DNA of 64,000 nucleotides from Saccharina japonica (lineage: Eukaryota > Sar > Phaeophyceae > Laminariales > Laminariaceae): the NCBI GenBank assembly GCA_008828725.1, contig MEHQ01000323.1, positions 62,001 to 126,000 on the forward strand, written 5' to 3'. Positions within the stretch are counted from its first letter, which is position 1. Each line of letters opens with the position of its first letter. A program made the position numbers and the translations under genes. This document shows, in pieces, positions 44,170 to 56,068 of the stretch. The notes beneath the pieces were generated by a model that was not told the origin of the DNA, searched no databases, and worked only from the letters and a program-made list of their open reading frames with translations.

Positions 44170-45560
44170 TCACGTTTTTTTTTTGCCTCAATTGGTTATA
44201 TATCTCGCTTTTGGGGAGACCCGTTGCCTCGCTCAGCGACATCAACATCCCACGTCTTGCCGCAAGACTGCAGAGGCTTCAGAGCATACCAGCGGTGAGG
44301 ATGGTAGACGTGCTATTTCTTGCGTGTTGTAGTTTCGTCACCAGCTTTAGAAAATCAATCCCGCAATCGGTTGATTCCTTCGTTCGGACTTGAGGGATTA
44401 TTTTAACCCCTTCGGCCTCTTGATTGAGTTTATCACGAATTATCGACGTCGAAGCTCTTGCTGCCTTTTTTCGGGTGACAAACCTGGGCAATTTTTTTTG
44501 TTGGCACTCAACTATGGACGAGAGGTCTCACAATATCTTCTGCATTGCTTGTCATCACCCTCGCTTGTGTTTATTTACAAAGTATTACCGGTGCTTCGTT
44601 CATCGGTAGATATTGCGCTCTTGGATACGATAACACATATTTCACGATTGTCGTTGTTTTTCCGTTCCTACTTTTTGTGTTGCTTAACTTACGTTCGTCC
44701 GGCTTGCGGAGCCTCAAGACTTTGTGTGTTGCGTGAGTCTTACACAGCACGCAAATACGTTGCGGTGCAGCTTTCATTCTACAAAGAAGTTTATAGTCCT
44801 CATTCTGTATGATAGATGTTTTGTGACAAGCCCACGCTTCGCTGTGCTTTTTTTTATTCCATCCCAAATATTTCCTGTTGCCTGCTTTTGGCTCCCAAGT
44901 GATACACCTTGCGGTTTACCTAGTATTTGGCGGCATTCCCCAATAATCCCAGACTTGTTTTCGATTTTCGACGCCTACCCAAGACACACCTGTTGTTCTT
45001 TTTGCCCTACGTCTTGTTTACGTTCAACATATGTCCTCTTTCTTTGCCGCTTTTCTAAACCCGAAAAATCCTGGAAATAACCCAAGAAAAAATATTACTT
45101 TCTCTGTCCAACCTTGTCATATTTGGAACACCTAGGGAAGAGCAGAGCAATGATTGCCCTGCACTACAATTAGTGATCCCCTGACTATCAATATTATCTG
45201 TCGTGCCCCAAGTAGCAAACAAATGTGTTGTTGGAACTACTGATAATATACGCAGCTGGTATATGCAGCCGGTGGCCGAATTCAACGGGTGGACAGAGGC
45301 GTAGCCCTTGTTCCCCCAGTTTGCTGGGGTTGATAACCATGAAGATTAGCTTGTCCGTCCGATTTCTTCCTTTATATATTTACAGAAGCGCTGTGTTTAG
45401 ACTCGTTTCTGGTTGAACGAACTAGGATTAGCCTGCACACCCCACGCTGCAAGCGATGGAACACAACACTGTCGGCGTTACGATGTTGCGTTACATCTTG
45501 GGATGGTCCGCAATTCTTGTTGGGGGCGTTTTCCGTCTGCGTGTGGCACTATTTGTTTTC
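44170..45560. other. No gene supported
   Basis: The only exon-like stretch is about 44,230-44,292, where LSDINIPRLAARLQRLQSIP runs up to a GTGAGG donor on the plus strand. It is too short to call. ORFs elsewhere are Cys/Ser/Leu-rich chance frames. Confidence 0.3.
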
Positions 45561-45565
45561 CCGAG

Positions 45566-45688
45566 TCACGTAGCTGGACAACGGATTTGCAGGGTTTTAT
45601 CTGACGGGAGCAGCATGTCGTTGTGATACCGTGCAACCCGTGTCTTTCGGCAAATCTGGCATTGGGGCAAAGCGCCTTGGCGACGTAA
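45566..45688 (-). CDS. Possible terminal exon of a minus-strand gene
   Basis: Forty codons beginning LRRQGALPQCQICRKTRVAR and ending QIRCPAT before TGA. They follow an AG acceptor and are in phase with the donor of the exon at 45,864. C..C and H residues (PQCQICRKTRVARYHND) suggest a small zinc-binding tail. I do not recognise the family. The implied intron 45,689-45,863 is 175 bp and GT-AG. Confidence 0.35.
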   Translation of the reverse strand, partial: LRRQGALPQCQICRKTRVARYHNDMLLPSDKTLQIRCPAT

Positions 45689-45863
45689 CTTCAGTCCGGA
45701 TTTTTTTTTTTTCCTGTGATTCTACCCAAAAACAAATCCTTCAAAATATTATCCCTACGAATATAGAGGCATTTCTGAGATCGTTACCCCTGTTAAACGT
45801 ATCTCGTCACGGCTTAACACTATTCTACCATTCCAGCGCCGGCGTGATAAAGAAGAAGCATAC

Positions 45864-46020
45864 CTGGTAACGTTTATGCTTGAGACCAAACGTAATGATA
45901 CCACTCTGTGGCTCTTCAATCTTCATGTCAACTACATTGTGCCAGAGAAAATGTGTGCACCCCCCCGTATGTAGACCAATGTAGTAGAGCTGGGGATCCA
46001 TATCCCGTGCGAGGATATAT
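45864..46020 (-). CDS. Possible internal exon of the same minus-strand gene
   Basis: Minus-strand frame ILARDMDPQLYYIGLHTGG, then THFLWHNVVDMKIEEPQSG and ITFGLKHKRYQ, ending at a CAG/GTATGC donor. The composition is protein-like. The upstream boundary is unclear because GATATATCC satellite begins at 46,014. A 30-bp segment (CCCAGCTCTAC) is repeated in inverted orientation at 47,550, which suggests that part of this is repeat-borne. Confidence 0.4.
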
Positions 46021-46235
46021 CTACCCAATATGGATATGATATGGCCATATTTATATCCAGATTTTTTCCCTCAATCTAGATATAAAGTGCCTATTTATAT
46101 TTTGTCTCATATCCCGACGGTTTTATGGAATATTGGGTATAAATGCGAGATACGATATATCATGGTATATATCCGTCGATATCATGGGATATATCCGATA
46201 TATCACGTGATATATCGCCGACATATCGGGATATT
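46014..46235. repeat. GATATATCC-rich satellite, locus 1
   Basis: Words such as GGATATATCC, CATATCGGGATAT and ATATCACGTGATAT, many of them palindromic. A second locus in broadly inverted orientation is at 47,280-47,535. The interval 46,236-47,279 shows nothing I can support. Confidence 0.8.
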
Positions 46236-47279
46236 TCACACTTCGAGCTCTGATTTGTGGTGTCAGTGGAACTGCTGAACTGCGGATGAATGCGACCAAT
46301 AGATGGACCGCGTATAATGTAGAATGCCGTACGAGTAGTAGTGTAACGACTTTTTTTATGAATTAAACAAACACTAATTTCGACAAGTATATTGTTCGAC
46401 GAAAGGTCACCGGATGTACCGCATTATTAATGTATAACGATGACGATGACACGAGAGCATGGATGGATCAGTTAAGACGCCACTGCAGCTACTGGACTGG
46501 CATATTGCTATTGACCAAATGGATACAGCAGAACTCAAAAACTGCTGCCTCATTGGTCAAAATAAATACCTACGAGTAGCTGTATTACGTTGGTAAGGGA
46601 CAAGGGGGGTAACATCAGTAGATTTTGGGGGGAGGGGATGCAGAAAGCAGAGCCACAGTCGGAGCGAAACAGTATTGAGCAGCAACACCGCACAGTCTGC
46701 TGTGCGTTGAAATACGCTCGCGGCAACTTGAATCCAGCCATTTGTGTGGACAGTGGAATTTATTTCAACGCTTGTTTGGGAGTGTTGGGGGGGGGGGAAG
46801 GGGTGTTGGTTCTAGGTTGGTACATTTAGGGGTGGAAATGAGTTTGTTGGTTTGAGGAGACTTGCTTATTGTGCAATGAGCAGTGGATGGTTGTCGTACG
46901 TTGTGTTCTTGGGATGATTTTAACCTTGCTTCTTCTCCGTCATTTGGCATGTAGCTAGCTAGTGGCATGTGACACCATTGTGGTGCACATTGTCGGACGG
47001 GAAATGGAACAATAATATCAGGGTTGCATTCTTCTTTCGGGAATGTTATGAGTGATCAATGTTGAAGCCCATGCTGCATGCTGCACATACACATGTTGGA
47101 TGGCAAGTCAATCGTATATTTATAACGTGATGCCCACAAACGTGGTGCCTTATGTTGCTACCAGGTTTCAAACTTAGTATTAATAGTATGGCGCACCTTG
47201 TTATGTACCAGGCATAATATGATATCATACATCGTACCAATCAGTCACTACTGCTGTATAGCCTGATAGCTAGCACATA

Positions 47280-47535
47280 TGCACGTACAAAACAACATAG
47301 AAATGATACATCACCTAATATATCTGAAATATCATGGATATATCACGGATATATCCACATATATCCCGTAGACCATCGGGATGTCTGTAATATCATATCA
47401 TATCCCGAACATATATCCAATTATATCCAGGAGACCATGATATGGAAATAAATATGGATTATAATATGATATATCCAGAATCGGGATATATCCAGATTTT
47501 TTGGGGGCAATATATCAATATCATATCCCCCCGGT
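47280..47535. repeat. GATATATCC-rich satellite, locus 2
   Basis: Same family as 46,014-46,235. Shared ends (CCAGATTTTTT and CCCAGCTCTAC) indicate that the two loci were parts of one inverted pair. Confidence 0.75.
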
Positions 47536-47559
47536 TTTCAACACGATACCCAGCTCTAC

Positions 47560-48190
47560 AATGTAGGTCCACCATGTTCTCAACAAAAAGGGGTGTCTCG
47601 CCGCTACCTTACCCCCGAGATCGTGACGAGGACAATACGCCACCATCTGGTTGCCGCATTTCATTGTGTTTGTTTCACCATACGCATTGATGTTGCTCAG
47701 CCTTGCGCTTGGGGGGCGAAATATGTGGTAAAAAGAAAAAACAGCCACGAAGTTGTACCATATTGTTAGGTCTTACAACGGTCGCTGATATGCATCCAAC
47801 ACTATTAGGAGTGCCATTCAACACGTATTCACGCCAAAACTGTCTCTTTTTATGTCACGAGATCCAGTTGAAACGAAAAATGAAACGTTTGACCTTTTGA
47901 AAATAAACCAATCAGAGCCAGCCAAATGTCGTCATGATGAACGACAAAAAACCCTCCAAATTTCAGCTCCATGCTACTCGTACCTAATGATGTTGGGCAC
48001 CCTCGTTCGAGGTGTCTGTACTCTCTGCTCGTGACGCTGCTTACACTTTGAACAGTATTCAAGCACTCTCTACGACACAGCCCACAATCAGCGAATCCCA
48101 AGCCCGCTTGTCTCGCGGAACTCCAGCGCTCATGGCGATGACTACCCACACGTAACGGTAGCAGCCGTCCGTGCAAGATCAAAACCAACT
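47560..48190. other. Exon-like fragments on the minus strand, no gene supported
   Basis: MKCGNQMVAYCPRHDLG runs up to a GTAAGG donor (about 47,606), and MELKFGGFFVVHHDDIWLAL is open near 47,930. They cannot be joined into a recognisable protein. Confidence 0.25.
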
Positions 48191-48255
48191 GCTGCAGCAG
48201 CGTTGAACAGTAGCATCAAGCAGCAGCAACAGCAGCAGCTGCAGCAGCAGCCATG
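48190..48255. repeat. CAG/CTG trinucleotide-rich stretch
   Basis: Interrupted CAG and CAA triplets. No long frame continues through it. Confidence 0.85.
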
Positions 48256-48559
48256 ATGGCTACTACCGGCACCTGGTATTATTCCTCAGCACAGCTGGTA
48301 GTCTCCCTCTCATGCTCCTATCGGACGTATGGGCAGCTTTGTCCGTAAATATTACGACCGTTCGGACTGAATATAAACATACAAACGTTTTTTTTTTTTT
48401 TAGGTTTAGAGTGGTAAGAAATACCATATCGGGAATGAATTTCTGCTGGGGCTGGAGCGACCCAAGTTTTTTTTTCATATGCGAAAGAAGCGTAACATAT
48501 ACCCTGGTACCAGTACAACCAAAACAGACTAAAGTGGCATTTTATTAGCGTTGGTTTTT

Positions 48560-49017
48560 CTCCGGTAACATTCCGTCGTCGCATTGAGTCGTATACAGTT
48601 TGGGATCAATGAGGCCTCTCTGCTGCGATCAGCCGGAGACTCTCACCCAGGGCTACCACCCCCGCGTTGATTCGCCGGTAATCAACGCGGCACCTCGTCG
48701 CAGAGAGTAGTTACCCTGGTAAAATAAACACTACAAAACTGACGTCGTTGTTGCCGTGTCTCGCGCACAACGATGGGTGGGCGGGATGGTCTGTTTTCCC
48801 CTACCCTCTCCCCACTTTTCCGTGCTGCTTTTGTCCGATCGCGACACGAGTGCGTGTCCCTGGTTCATCTCGCTCTCTCTGTACGTCCGGAGGAATTCCG
48901 CAACATTCGGGGACCGACTTCATTCGTCGCCTTTTAGATCCAAAATTACTCCGGTAACATTCCGTCGTCGCATTAATTCGTACATAGTTTGGGATCAATG
49001 AGGCCTCTCTGCTGCGG
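48560..49017. repeat. Direct repeat pair with core CCGGTAACATTCCGTCGTCG
   Basis: The segment at 48,560-48,635 recurs at 48,950-49,017, both ending GGCCTCTCTGCTGCG. Between them, 48,788-48,950 is shared with 55,905-56,068 (CTACCCTCTCC, TTTCCGTGCTGCTTTTG, TTCATCTCGCTCTCT). A decayed LTR-type element is one explanation. Confidence 0.6.
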
Positions 49018-49131
49018 TATGAGATCACACCGATACTTGTCATCCCTTTTGCTTTCTTTCAATGCTTAAGCTCATTTGCATATTAGTATCCTTCCCGGAG
49101 ATGGTTTATCTTCCATACTACACCCAAACTT

Positions 49132-50036
49132 TTACCTTGCCTTATTGTGGGCCCGGGCTCGATTGCTCTGTGGAAACGCTGCATTTGGACTTGCGAACTG
49201 CTCGGACAGCGGCAGCGCGTCCGTATCCATGAACGCCGTTTCGCGAGAACGCTTTACTTCCGCCGCGGTCGCGGATGCTGTCGTCCCTACGTCTCTACTT
49301 GCGCCTGTGTCGGACTCCCCCCCACATACTCCCTAAGGACGTATAGCTGTGTCGTTCATACGATGGCTCGCTGCATCTCTCACCCGGAAGGAGTGCATAA
49401 TGCATCGCTTATACTTCATGCGAGCCGCCCGCAGATGGGCTGGGGTTTGGGGGTCATCTGCGCCGGCGTCAGCGTCCGTTTCCCCATCTTCTCGCCTTCT
49501 AATAATAGAACGCTCGGTGACAGAAATCCCGACCCCTCTGCGAGTGGCCATTGCATCGATTCCGCCGCTAGTCGGTACCCGACAGTGGTCGCGACCGTGC
49601 AAATTTCGAGGCAGACTAGATTATTTCTTACGCCGACTGCTTGGGGGAAACTTCACAAAGTCGTTCCGAGCAGGAGATTGAAAGTAAACCTTTCGCCCCC
49701 CGTCATCTCCCTTCGTAGCGAAACCGCTCCGCGCTGTCAAATTATGTCCCTCGCTTCGGAAACCTACCTCGACCGCGCGCATTTCGTGGCGTACGTACAC
49801 GTACTCGCACACTTCGTCCTGGTGGTGGGGGTACCCGAAGCTGCCTGCCTTTAGCCGTACGAGCGCGCGCACGGTCGCTTGGCTGATCCGCGGGATTTAC
49901 TACTCGTGCTCGTCTTGGAAACGACCACGGCGCGTACGGTACACTCATCTATGTGTTGCACCACGTGTCCCACCATGCCTGGGGGCGAGAAATAGTATTC
50001 AATAGTCGAGGTGTCCCCTCCCGGCGTGACGGCCAC
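49132..50036 (-). pseudogene. Decayed GC-rich minus-strand gene with a possible helix-turn-helix
   Basis: Read on the minus strand, a frame from MAVTPGGDTSTIEYYFSPPG to SKTSTSSKS is followed, after a shift of one register, by ISQATVRALVRLKAGSFGYP (resembling the second half of a helix-turn-helix) and VCEYVYVRHEMRAVEVGFRS. The same register continues through TAA (49,621) and TAG (49,333) into ESDTGASRDVGTTAS and MDTDALPLSEQFASPNAAF, ending at TAA (49,132). One frameshift and two stops make it non-functional as read. A transposon origin is possible. The long plus-strand frame over the same DNA has antisense-like Trp/Cys/Arg composition. Confidence 0.5.
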
Positions 50037-50099
50037 GTTTTTGGATAAACAAACGACGTAACAATAAATTTTATCCCCGCCGACCCTTCACATTTGTAC

Positions 50100-51010
50100 C
50101 CCGGTGGGATATTAGCACAGTGTGGATCATGATCGCCTTGATCGCTGTTATCGCTGTTATCGCGTGCCGTTTTCGCGGGTCGAACTCGATTTCCGTTACT
50201 GCAGTACCCGGTAAATTGCAGCCGTCCTTGGGCGCGGAGATTTGGCCCCGCGGAACAAGCGTGTAATATCGTGGATCATGTTCGCCCGCGATCGCTGCTA
50301 TCGCGTGCTGTTACCCGGAATCACCCTGTTGCTGCTGCTGTATGTACCGTATGTCACAGCCTTTCATTCGCCCGATAACTCAACCCGGAGGATTACCGCA
50401 CGCTATCTCGATACAATCGCTTCCCATAATTGGGGTTCGAACCGTGTTGCTGCTGCTGGACCGAAGGTCACGGTCGTCCTTCCGCCCTGGGATTTGCCCA
50501 GGCGGAACTAATCGACTAACCTTTCCTACCGTTGGAACATATCAATATAAAGATAACAAACCAAGGAGCGTTGTTCGCAAGGTTTGGATCGCCCGGTCGT
50601 TAATATGGGTTATAGCCATTGCAACGCGATCGTATGCTGCACTAGTTACGAGAGATCAGGGAGTTTGACTCGTCCGCGAGACGTCCACTCCGGCCCGCGG
50701 AACTCCCCTGTACTATCGTGGGTTATGTCCGCACGTGATCGTTGTTATCATGTGCTCATATCTGGGGCCACGTCTGTGGCTGCTGATGTACCATACCGGG
50801 TACCTGGTGTGTCGCAGCCTATATTCCGCCCGGGGGTTCAACTCAGCGGATTAACGTATACTGCTGAGATACTATCGCTTGCCTTTGTTGGGATTGAACC
50901 CTGATACTGCTGTACCTTATCTGGTAGGTCGCAGCCATCCTCCGGCATGGGGGTTTACCCTGGCGGGACTAACGACTACCGTTTCCCACCGTGTGAACAT
51001 GCACTAAGAA
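50100..51010. repeat. Diverged tandem units related to the 51.8-kb satellite
   Basis: Loose units combine GTGGATCATG(T/A)TCGCC(C/T), TCGCTG(C/T)TATCGCGTGCTG, TGTACCGTATGTC(A/G)CAGCC and a CGCCCGG..TCAACTC segment at about 50,130, 50,270, 50,720 and 50,910. Identity between units is low. 51,010-51,770 shows no gene or repeat. Confidence 0.5.
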
Positions 51011-51769
51011 TATGCTCAGAACTCGAAGTGGAGATTCATGCTCTCTGGGATTCAATCTGTTCCGTTCACTTCTTTGTCGTGCGATGGGTACTTCGTATGG
51101 CACGCGGGCTCGGTTTCCGTCTGACGGGTTTCGCTCCTAGTCTGCCACAGTCGGCATGGTATCTACGTTTGACTTGTCGCACTTCCGAACCCAGCGTTGT
51201 TCCTCGGCGAACCGGACTGAAATGGCTGGGAACGTAACTCCTACTGCTCGATGCCTTTGCGTTAGGTTCGCGTACCAACGTCGCCGTCATGCGGCATGAT
51301 GTGCATATATTTTAAAATATTGTTGCTTCAGTAAGGATTACGTACACCGACTTTCAACGGTGTGCTACTTACTGCATATGTAAGAGTTTTCTAAAAGCGA
51401 ACGTAGTTACGATGCGACTGTGACCAGACGAACCCGCCGAGACTTGGCGGACATAAGGGCAATCAGTTACAACGACACTCCGGGATGAGCCACTATCAGT
51501 AATGAATATCCACCCGTACGGTTTCTACCTGTGGTTGCGTGAAACAGTTGCTGATAAAACATGTGAAGTATACTTGGCCCGGAAGATGCCGTTGATTCAA
51601 ACTTGTGGTGCGGGTGGCCTCGAGTGCATGCGGAGCGCGCCGGTAAGCAAAATAACGCGTTTATGTGCGAGTGTGCACGCGCGTCGTGCATGTGTCTCGT
51701 GGACGTACTTTGAAATTACACCAAGGTGTACGCGCTTGGAACTGCGCCAACGTTTTGTTTCGTTTCGGG

Positions 51770-52560
51770 GACCGGACTCTTTACTACTTATATCGCTACG
51801 ATGTGTGGTCAATGTTGGCACGTCCTCGCTTGTGATTGTCGGGGATCGGACCATTTTTCGACTACTACCGCCGCGATGTGTGGTAAATGTTCGCACGTCA
51901 TCGCTGTCATCGCTTGTTGTCCTCGGGGTTGAACATTACCGTGTGCAATGTATGGTCCAACGTCGCACGTCATCGCTGTCATCGCTCGTGGTTGTCGGGG
52001 ACCGGCCTCTTCACTACTACTATCGCTACGATGTGTGGTCAATGGTCGCACGTCCTCGCTTGTGATTGTCGGGGATCGGACCATATTTCGACTACTACCA
52101 CCGCGATGTGTGGCCAATGTTCGCACGTTATCGCTGTCATTGGTTGTGATTGTCGGGGATCGAATCCTTTGCCTACTACTATCGCCGCGATGTGTGGTCA
52201 ATGTTCGCACGTCATCGCTGTCATCCCTTGTCATCCTTGGGGTTGAACCCTACCGCGCGCCATGTGTGGTCAATGTTCGCACGTCATTGCTGTCATCGCT
52301 TGTGGTCGTTGGGGATCGGACCCTACTATCGCTACGATGTGTGGTCAATATTGGCACGTCATCGCTTGTGATTATCGGGGATCTGATCCTTTTTCCTATA
52401 CTATCGCCGCTATGTGTGGCCAATGTTCGCACGTCATCGCTTGTGATTGTCGCGGATCGAACCCTTTTGCTTCTTCTATCGCCGAGGTGTGAAGTCAATG
52501 TTCGCACGTCCTTGTTGTCATCGCTTGTGATTATCGGGGACCGGACCCTTTAGTTACTAC
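51770..52560. repeat. Satellite of about 75-bp units
   Basis: About ten units with ATGTGTGGTCAATGTTCGC, ACGTCATCGCTGTCATCGC, TTGTGATTGTCGGGGATCGG and ACTACTATCGCCGCG. Unit starts lie near 51,798, 51,876, 51,948, 52,029, 52,103, 52,188, 52,262, 52,336, 52,410 and 52,488. Overlapping ORFs on both strands are repeat artefacts. Less regular units continue to about 52,830. Confidence 0.9.
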
Positions 52561-53039
52561 AGTAATATCGCCGTGCTTTGTGGCCTGTGTTGGCACGTCA
52601 TCGCTGGTGATTGTCGGCGTTCAGACCCTTGTGTTACTACTATCGCCGTGGGAAATGTTCGTACTGGGGTCATGTTCGTCCGTGGACGCTTGTTATCGCT
52701 TGTACGTGGTTGATGTCCTCGCTTGTCATTATCAGGAATCGGACCCTGTTGCTACAATTATCACCGTTGGCTATGTTCGTACTGGGGTCGTGTTCGCCCG
52801 TACACGTTGTGATCGCTTGTTGCGGGGTGTTACTGCTGCTTCACAGCATGTCGCCGCCGCCCTTTCGCCCGGGCTTCTCGCCGGCGGGGCGAACGGATAC
52901 TATCGTCGGTTGTGTTATCTTTTTGCCGTTCTCGGGAATCTATCCCTGTCCCTGCTTTTGTCCCGAACGATGCCGCCTTTGTTTGGTACGGGGTGTACCC
53001 CGGCCGGCTTACCTTTTTACTTATCAAAAGTAAGGTGAA

Positions 53040-54260
53040 GTATCCTACACTATAATAGCTCCAAGTATTTTCCCCCCACAATCGTGGGGACCGTTTCGAA
53101 CGGGGTTTAACGTATCGTACGGCAGTACTTGGATGAATGCGATGCTTAGTTAACGGCAACCCGTGGGTGGGCGTGTTATTAATAATATCTTACGTGGGAC
53201 ATCGTTCTCGGCGTTAGCCCCGTGTTCTATGCTTCTTCGACCGGAACATGGGGCGGGCTGTACAGCAGTGGGGTTGGGAAGCATCGGGTGCTATGTAAGT
53301 CGGCGCTTTCACCCGTCTGCCCTCCCATGCCGTTCAATGTCACAAATACGTATTGATCAAACGCAATGACAAGTGAACGACGACGTCTGCTGCGACACTC
53401 GTCCTTACGAAGAATTCGGTAGGTCTGCCCACGATTCAATAAATGTGATGCGCTGTGATCCAGGATGTTTACATACCGTATGATACTATTAAAAATATTG
53501 TCATAGTTCGTACAATACGGATAATACCACTTGCACAATATTATGTGTATTCAGTTCGTACGTACGATGTCAAAACACGAGAAACGCGTCGAGAGCATGT
53601 GATCGAAAAACGCCCGCCAATCGTGTCGAAACACACTATATCCTGCTGCGCCCGGGTTATTACACATGCTTGGAGGAATTCGTTAATGCACCTGTCTTCC
53701 GGATGATTAGACTGCTGAATTGCTATTCACTGATTCAGAAACGGCCATAACTCCCCCCTCCTACATTGTCTTCTTGGTCCCGAAGGGATCCGCCGGGGAG
53801 TACCATCCTTAGCTCGAAGTTTGCAAGCTGGGCTGCCAAACGGCATTCAACTATTATCGCGCTAGAATCTAAAACAGACCAGCTCGTACGTAACGTGCGA
53901 CGAAGCTTGCGAAGGCGAGTTTGTCACAAAATGGATCTCGCAGCTGCCGTGTTCCCATTTTGCATTTTCCAATATATAACTTTCGTGTGGCAAACCAAAG
54001 TTTCCGAGGGGAAACCTGATTATGGAGAAGTGACGATTACGGCAACGGTCACTGCGTGATTGGGTGTGATGAAAGTGTCAGGTCACAACCCAACAAGTTG
54101 TACGGCCCGGCTGCAACCTGGTCTACCTGTACTGCTAGAGCTCACGTTGCTCGTAGACGATTGATTACTCTAGTCGATATTATTGTTTTATTATGAATCG
54201 CTGTCTCGCGGCTCCAACGATGAAGTCTGGGATGGAGACACATTTTTTTACAATCGTACA
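53040..54260. other. No gene supported
   Basis: A plus frame ending at 54,059 has a reasonable last 27 residues (ITFVWQTKVSEGKPDYGEV) but no recognisable start or splice context. Nothing else is supported. Confidence 0.3.
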
Positions 54261-54297
54261 TGAGGGCACCCCACTGGCTGTTTTCAGGTTTCGCTGG

Positions 54298-54480
54298 GGC
54301 TCATGGTCGATGTCCCGCCGCCCCCGGGGATTACAAGGCCCCATCTTCGGATCATAAATACTTCATGCATGTACAACTCCAGCATCCTGGACACAACCGA
54401 CATCCTTTGGGTCGATACCGCCCCGCACGGTGGTCCTTACATTTCTGTCAGAAAGTGGTACATCACAGCACCCTCTGATA
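54298..54480. repeat. Satellite A, locus 2 (single unit)
   Basis: One inverted unit: GGGTCGATACCGCCCCGCACGG and TACAACTCCAGCA match the complements of satellite A words at 1,330 and 58,620. Confidence 0.6.
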
Positions 54481-55900
54481 ACAAGTACGTACTTACACAT
54501 ACTATTATACTACGCATAGGCAACGCAGGGCTAGCGCAACAGGCGGGGCCGTGCCCATACCGCTTGTATGATATTAATATGATTATCTTATGTTCCGCGG
54601 TCTATATAAATAGAGCGTATTTATATGAGAGGCGGACCCCCCAATATCATCCACCGGTATATGTGATGCGTTGGGGATACTAATACGTTATGTATCCATC
54701 TTTGGCACATCTGGATGCCAAGGTCCTATGTATGATGTCATACATACGTACTCGTAGCTACGGTGCGAACCACGGGTACAATCCATCGCACCGCAGCACG
54801 ACAGCCTAGACGTATCATACATATACTTCGAATTATATTATTATATCACACCAGATACCAGGTACAGCAGCAGTGTGTTATACCACGTCGTGCCGGTATA
54901 TTTATATTATATTATGCGTAAATGCGAAAGGAGGGCTTATCTACGCGTATCGCAAATGAGATAAGTCATACGTACACGGTTCCGATTTATGCATACGCGA
55001 AGCGAAGTCCACCCGAGCGGCACGTCCGAGCGAGGCGATGTGTGGTAGGCTGTTGCTGCTCTTTGCTGCCATATGCTATTATTGCTGCTGCTGCCTATTT
55101 TTCCACTGCTGGTATGATGGTACTGGCGCCGATACAGAACATACAACGTACGAAGGGGACCCATCTCTGCGTACTTGTAGGGGGTGGGTCTGCTGTGCAC
55201 TTTAGTTTCTATCTTCGTATCCTACAACGCGTATGTATGTACGATATGGACGCACGTTGTTGTATGTACAAGTGTGTACCAGGTACCAGCTATTGTCTAT
55301 ACCCGCACCACCCCTGGTACGTATTTAATACCAGGCACCGATAAGCATGCCACGCGCATTTTTGCCCAAGTAATATCAGTTTCTGCAGCGTCTGCAGGTG
55401 TACGTTCGTCGTCGCCGCTGCTTCTGCTGCGATTTTCTTATCGCTGAGCTCGTACGTAGAATAGTGGGCCCAAGTGTATACCAGGTACAGTATGGTTTAC
55501 TCGAGTACGCTACGTACGTCGTACGTAAACGAACTTAATCCCGAAAAAAATAAGAAACAAAAAACAAAAAACAAAAACCGACTCCACCCGACTGGCGTCC
55601 TCAGTATGCCGATGGTCAGCGGATCTCCAGCGGTGAGACGCCGAACCCGTAGAAGTAGCACGCCACGTCCGTCCTCCGGCTGGTTGACTGGCTCCGTGTG
55701 GGTAGTTGGGAAGCCGCTATACCGCCTAAACACACGCGCAGGTGCTTGACTCCAACGCGACAGGCCGAGCTTGGTACTTTTGGGCATGCCCAAAATCCCC
55801 TGGAAGTTCTCAACCCCCAGCTTAGTACCAGCCAACAAGCCATCGCCCAAGTAGGATTCAACGCACAGGTGCCCGCCTCTGCAGCTACGTCCGATTTGGT
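54481..55900. other. No gene supported; TACGTA/GTACCAGGTAC-rich
   Basis: Short palindromic words CGTACGTA and ACCAGGTAC are frequent. ORFs overlap on both strands and lack domains. Confidence 0.35.
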
Positions 55901-55904
55901 AGGT

Positions 55905-56068
55905 AGGCTCTGTTCTTCCCTACCCTCTCCCTACTTTTCCGTGCTGCTTTTGGCCGATCGCGATACGAGTGCGCGTCCTTGGTTCATCTCGCTCTCTTTG
56001 TACAGCCCGGAGGAATTTATTAACATTCGGGGACCCACTTCATTCGTCCCCTTTTAGATTCAAAATTA
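55905..56068. repeat. Dispersed repeat shared with 48,788-48,950
   Basis: About 85-90% identical to the earlier copy by eye. The remaining interval 56,069-57,727 contains only ORFs I cannot support, including a 170-codon minus frame at 56,791-57,303. Confidence 0.8.

Noticed and set aside
49147-49854. 235-codon plus-strand ORF
   Set aside because: Composition rich in Arg, Cys and Trp, and the opposite strand has a more protein-like register across the same DNA, so it is probably the antisense shadow of the pseudogene.
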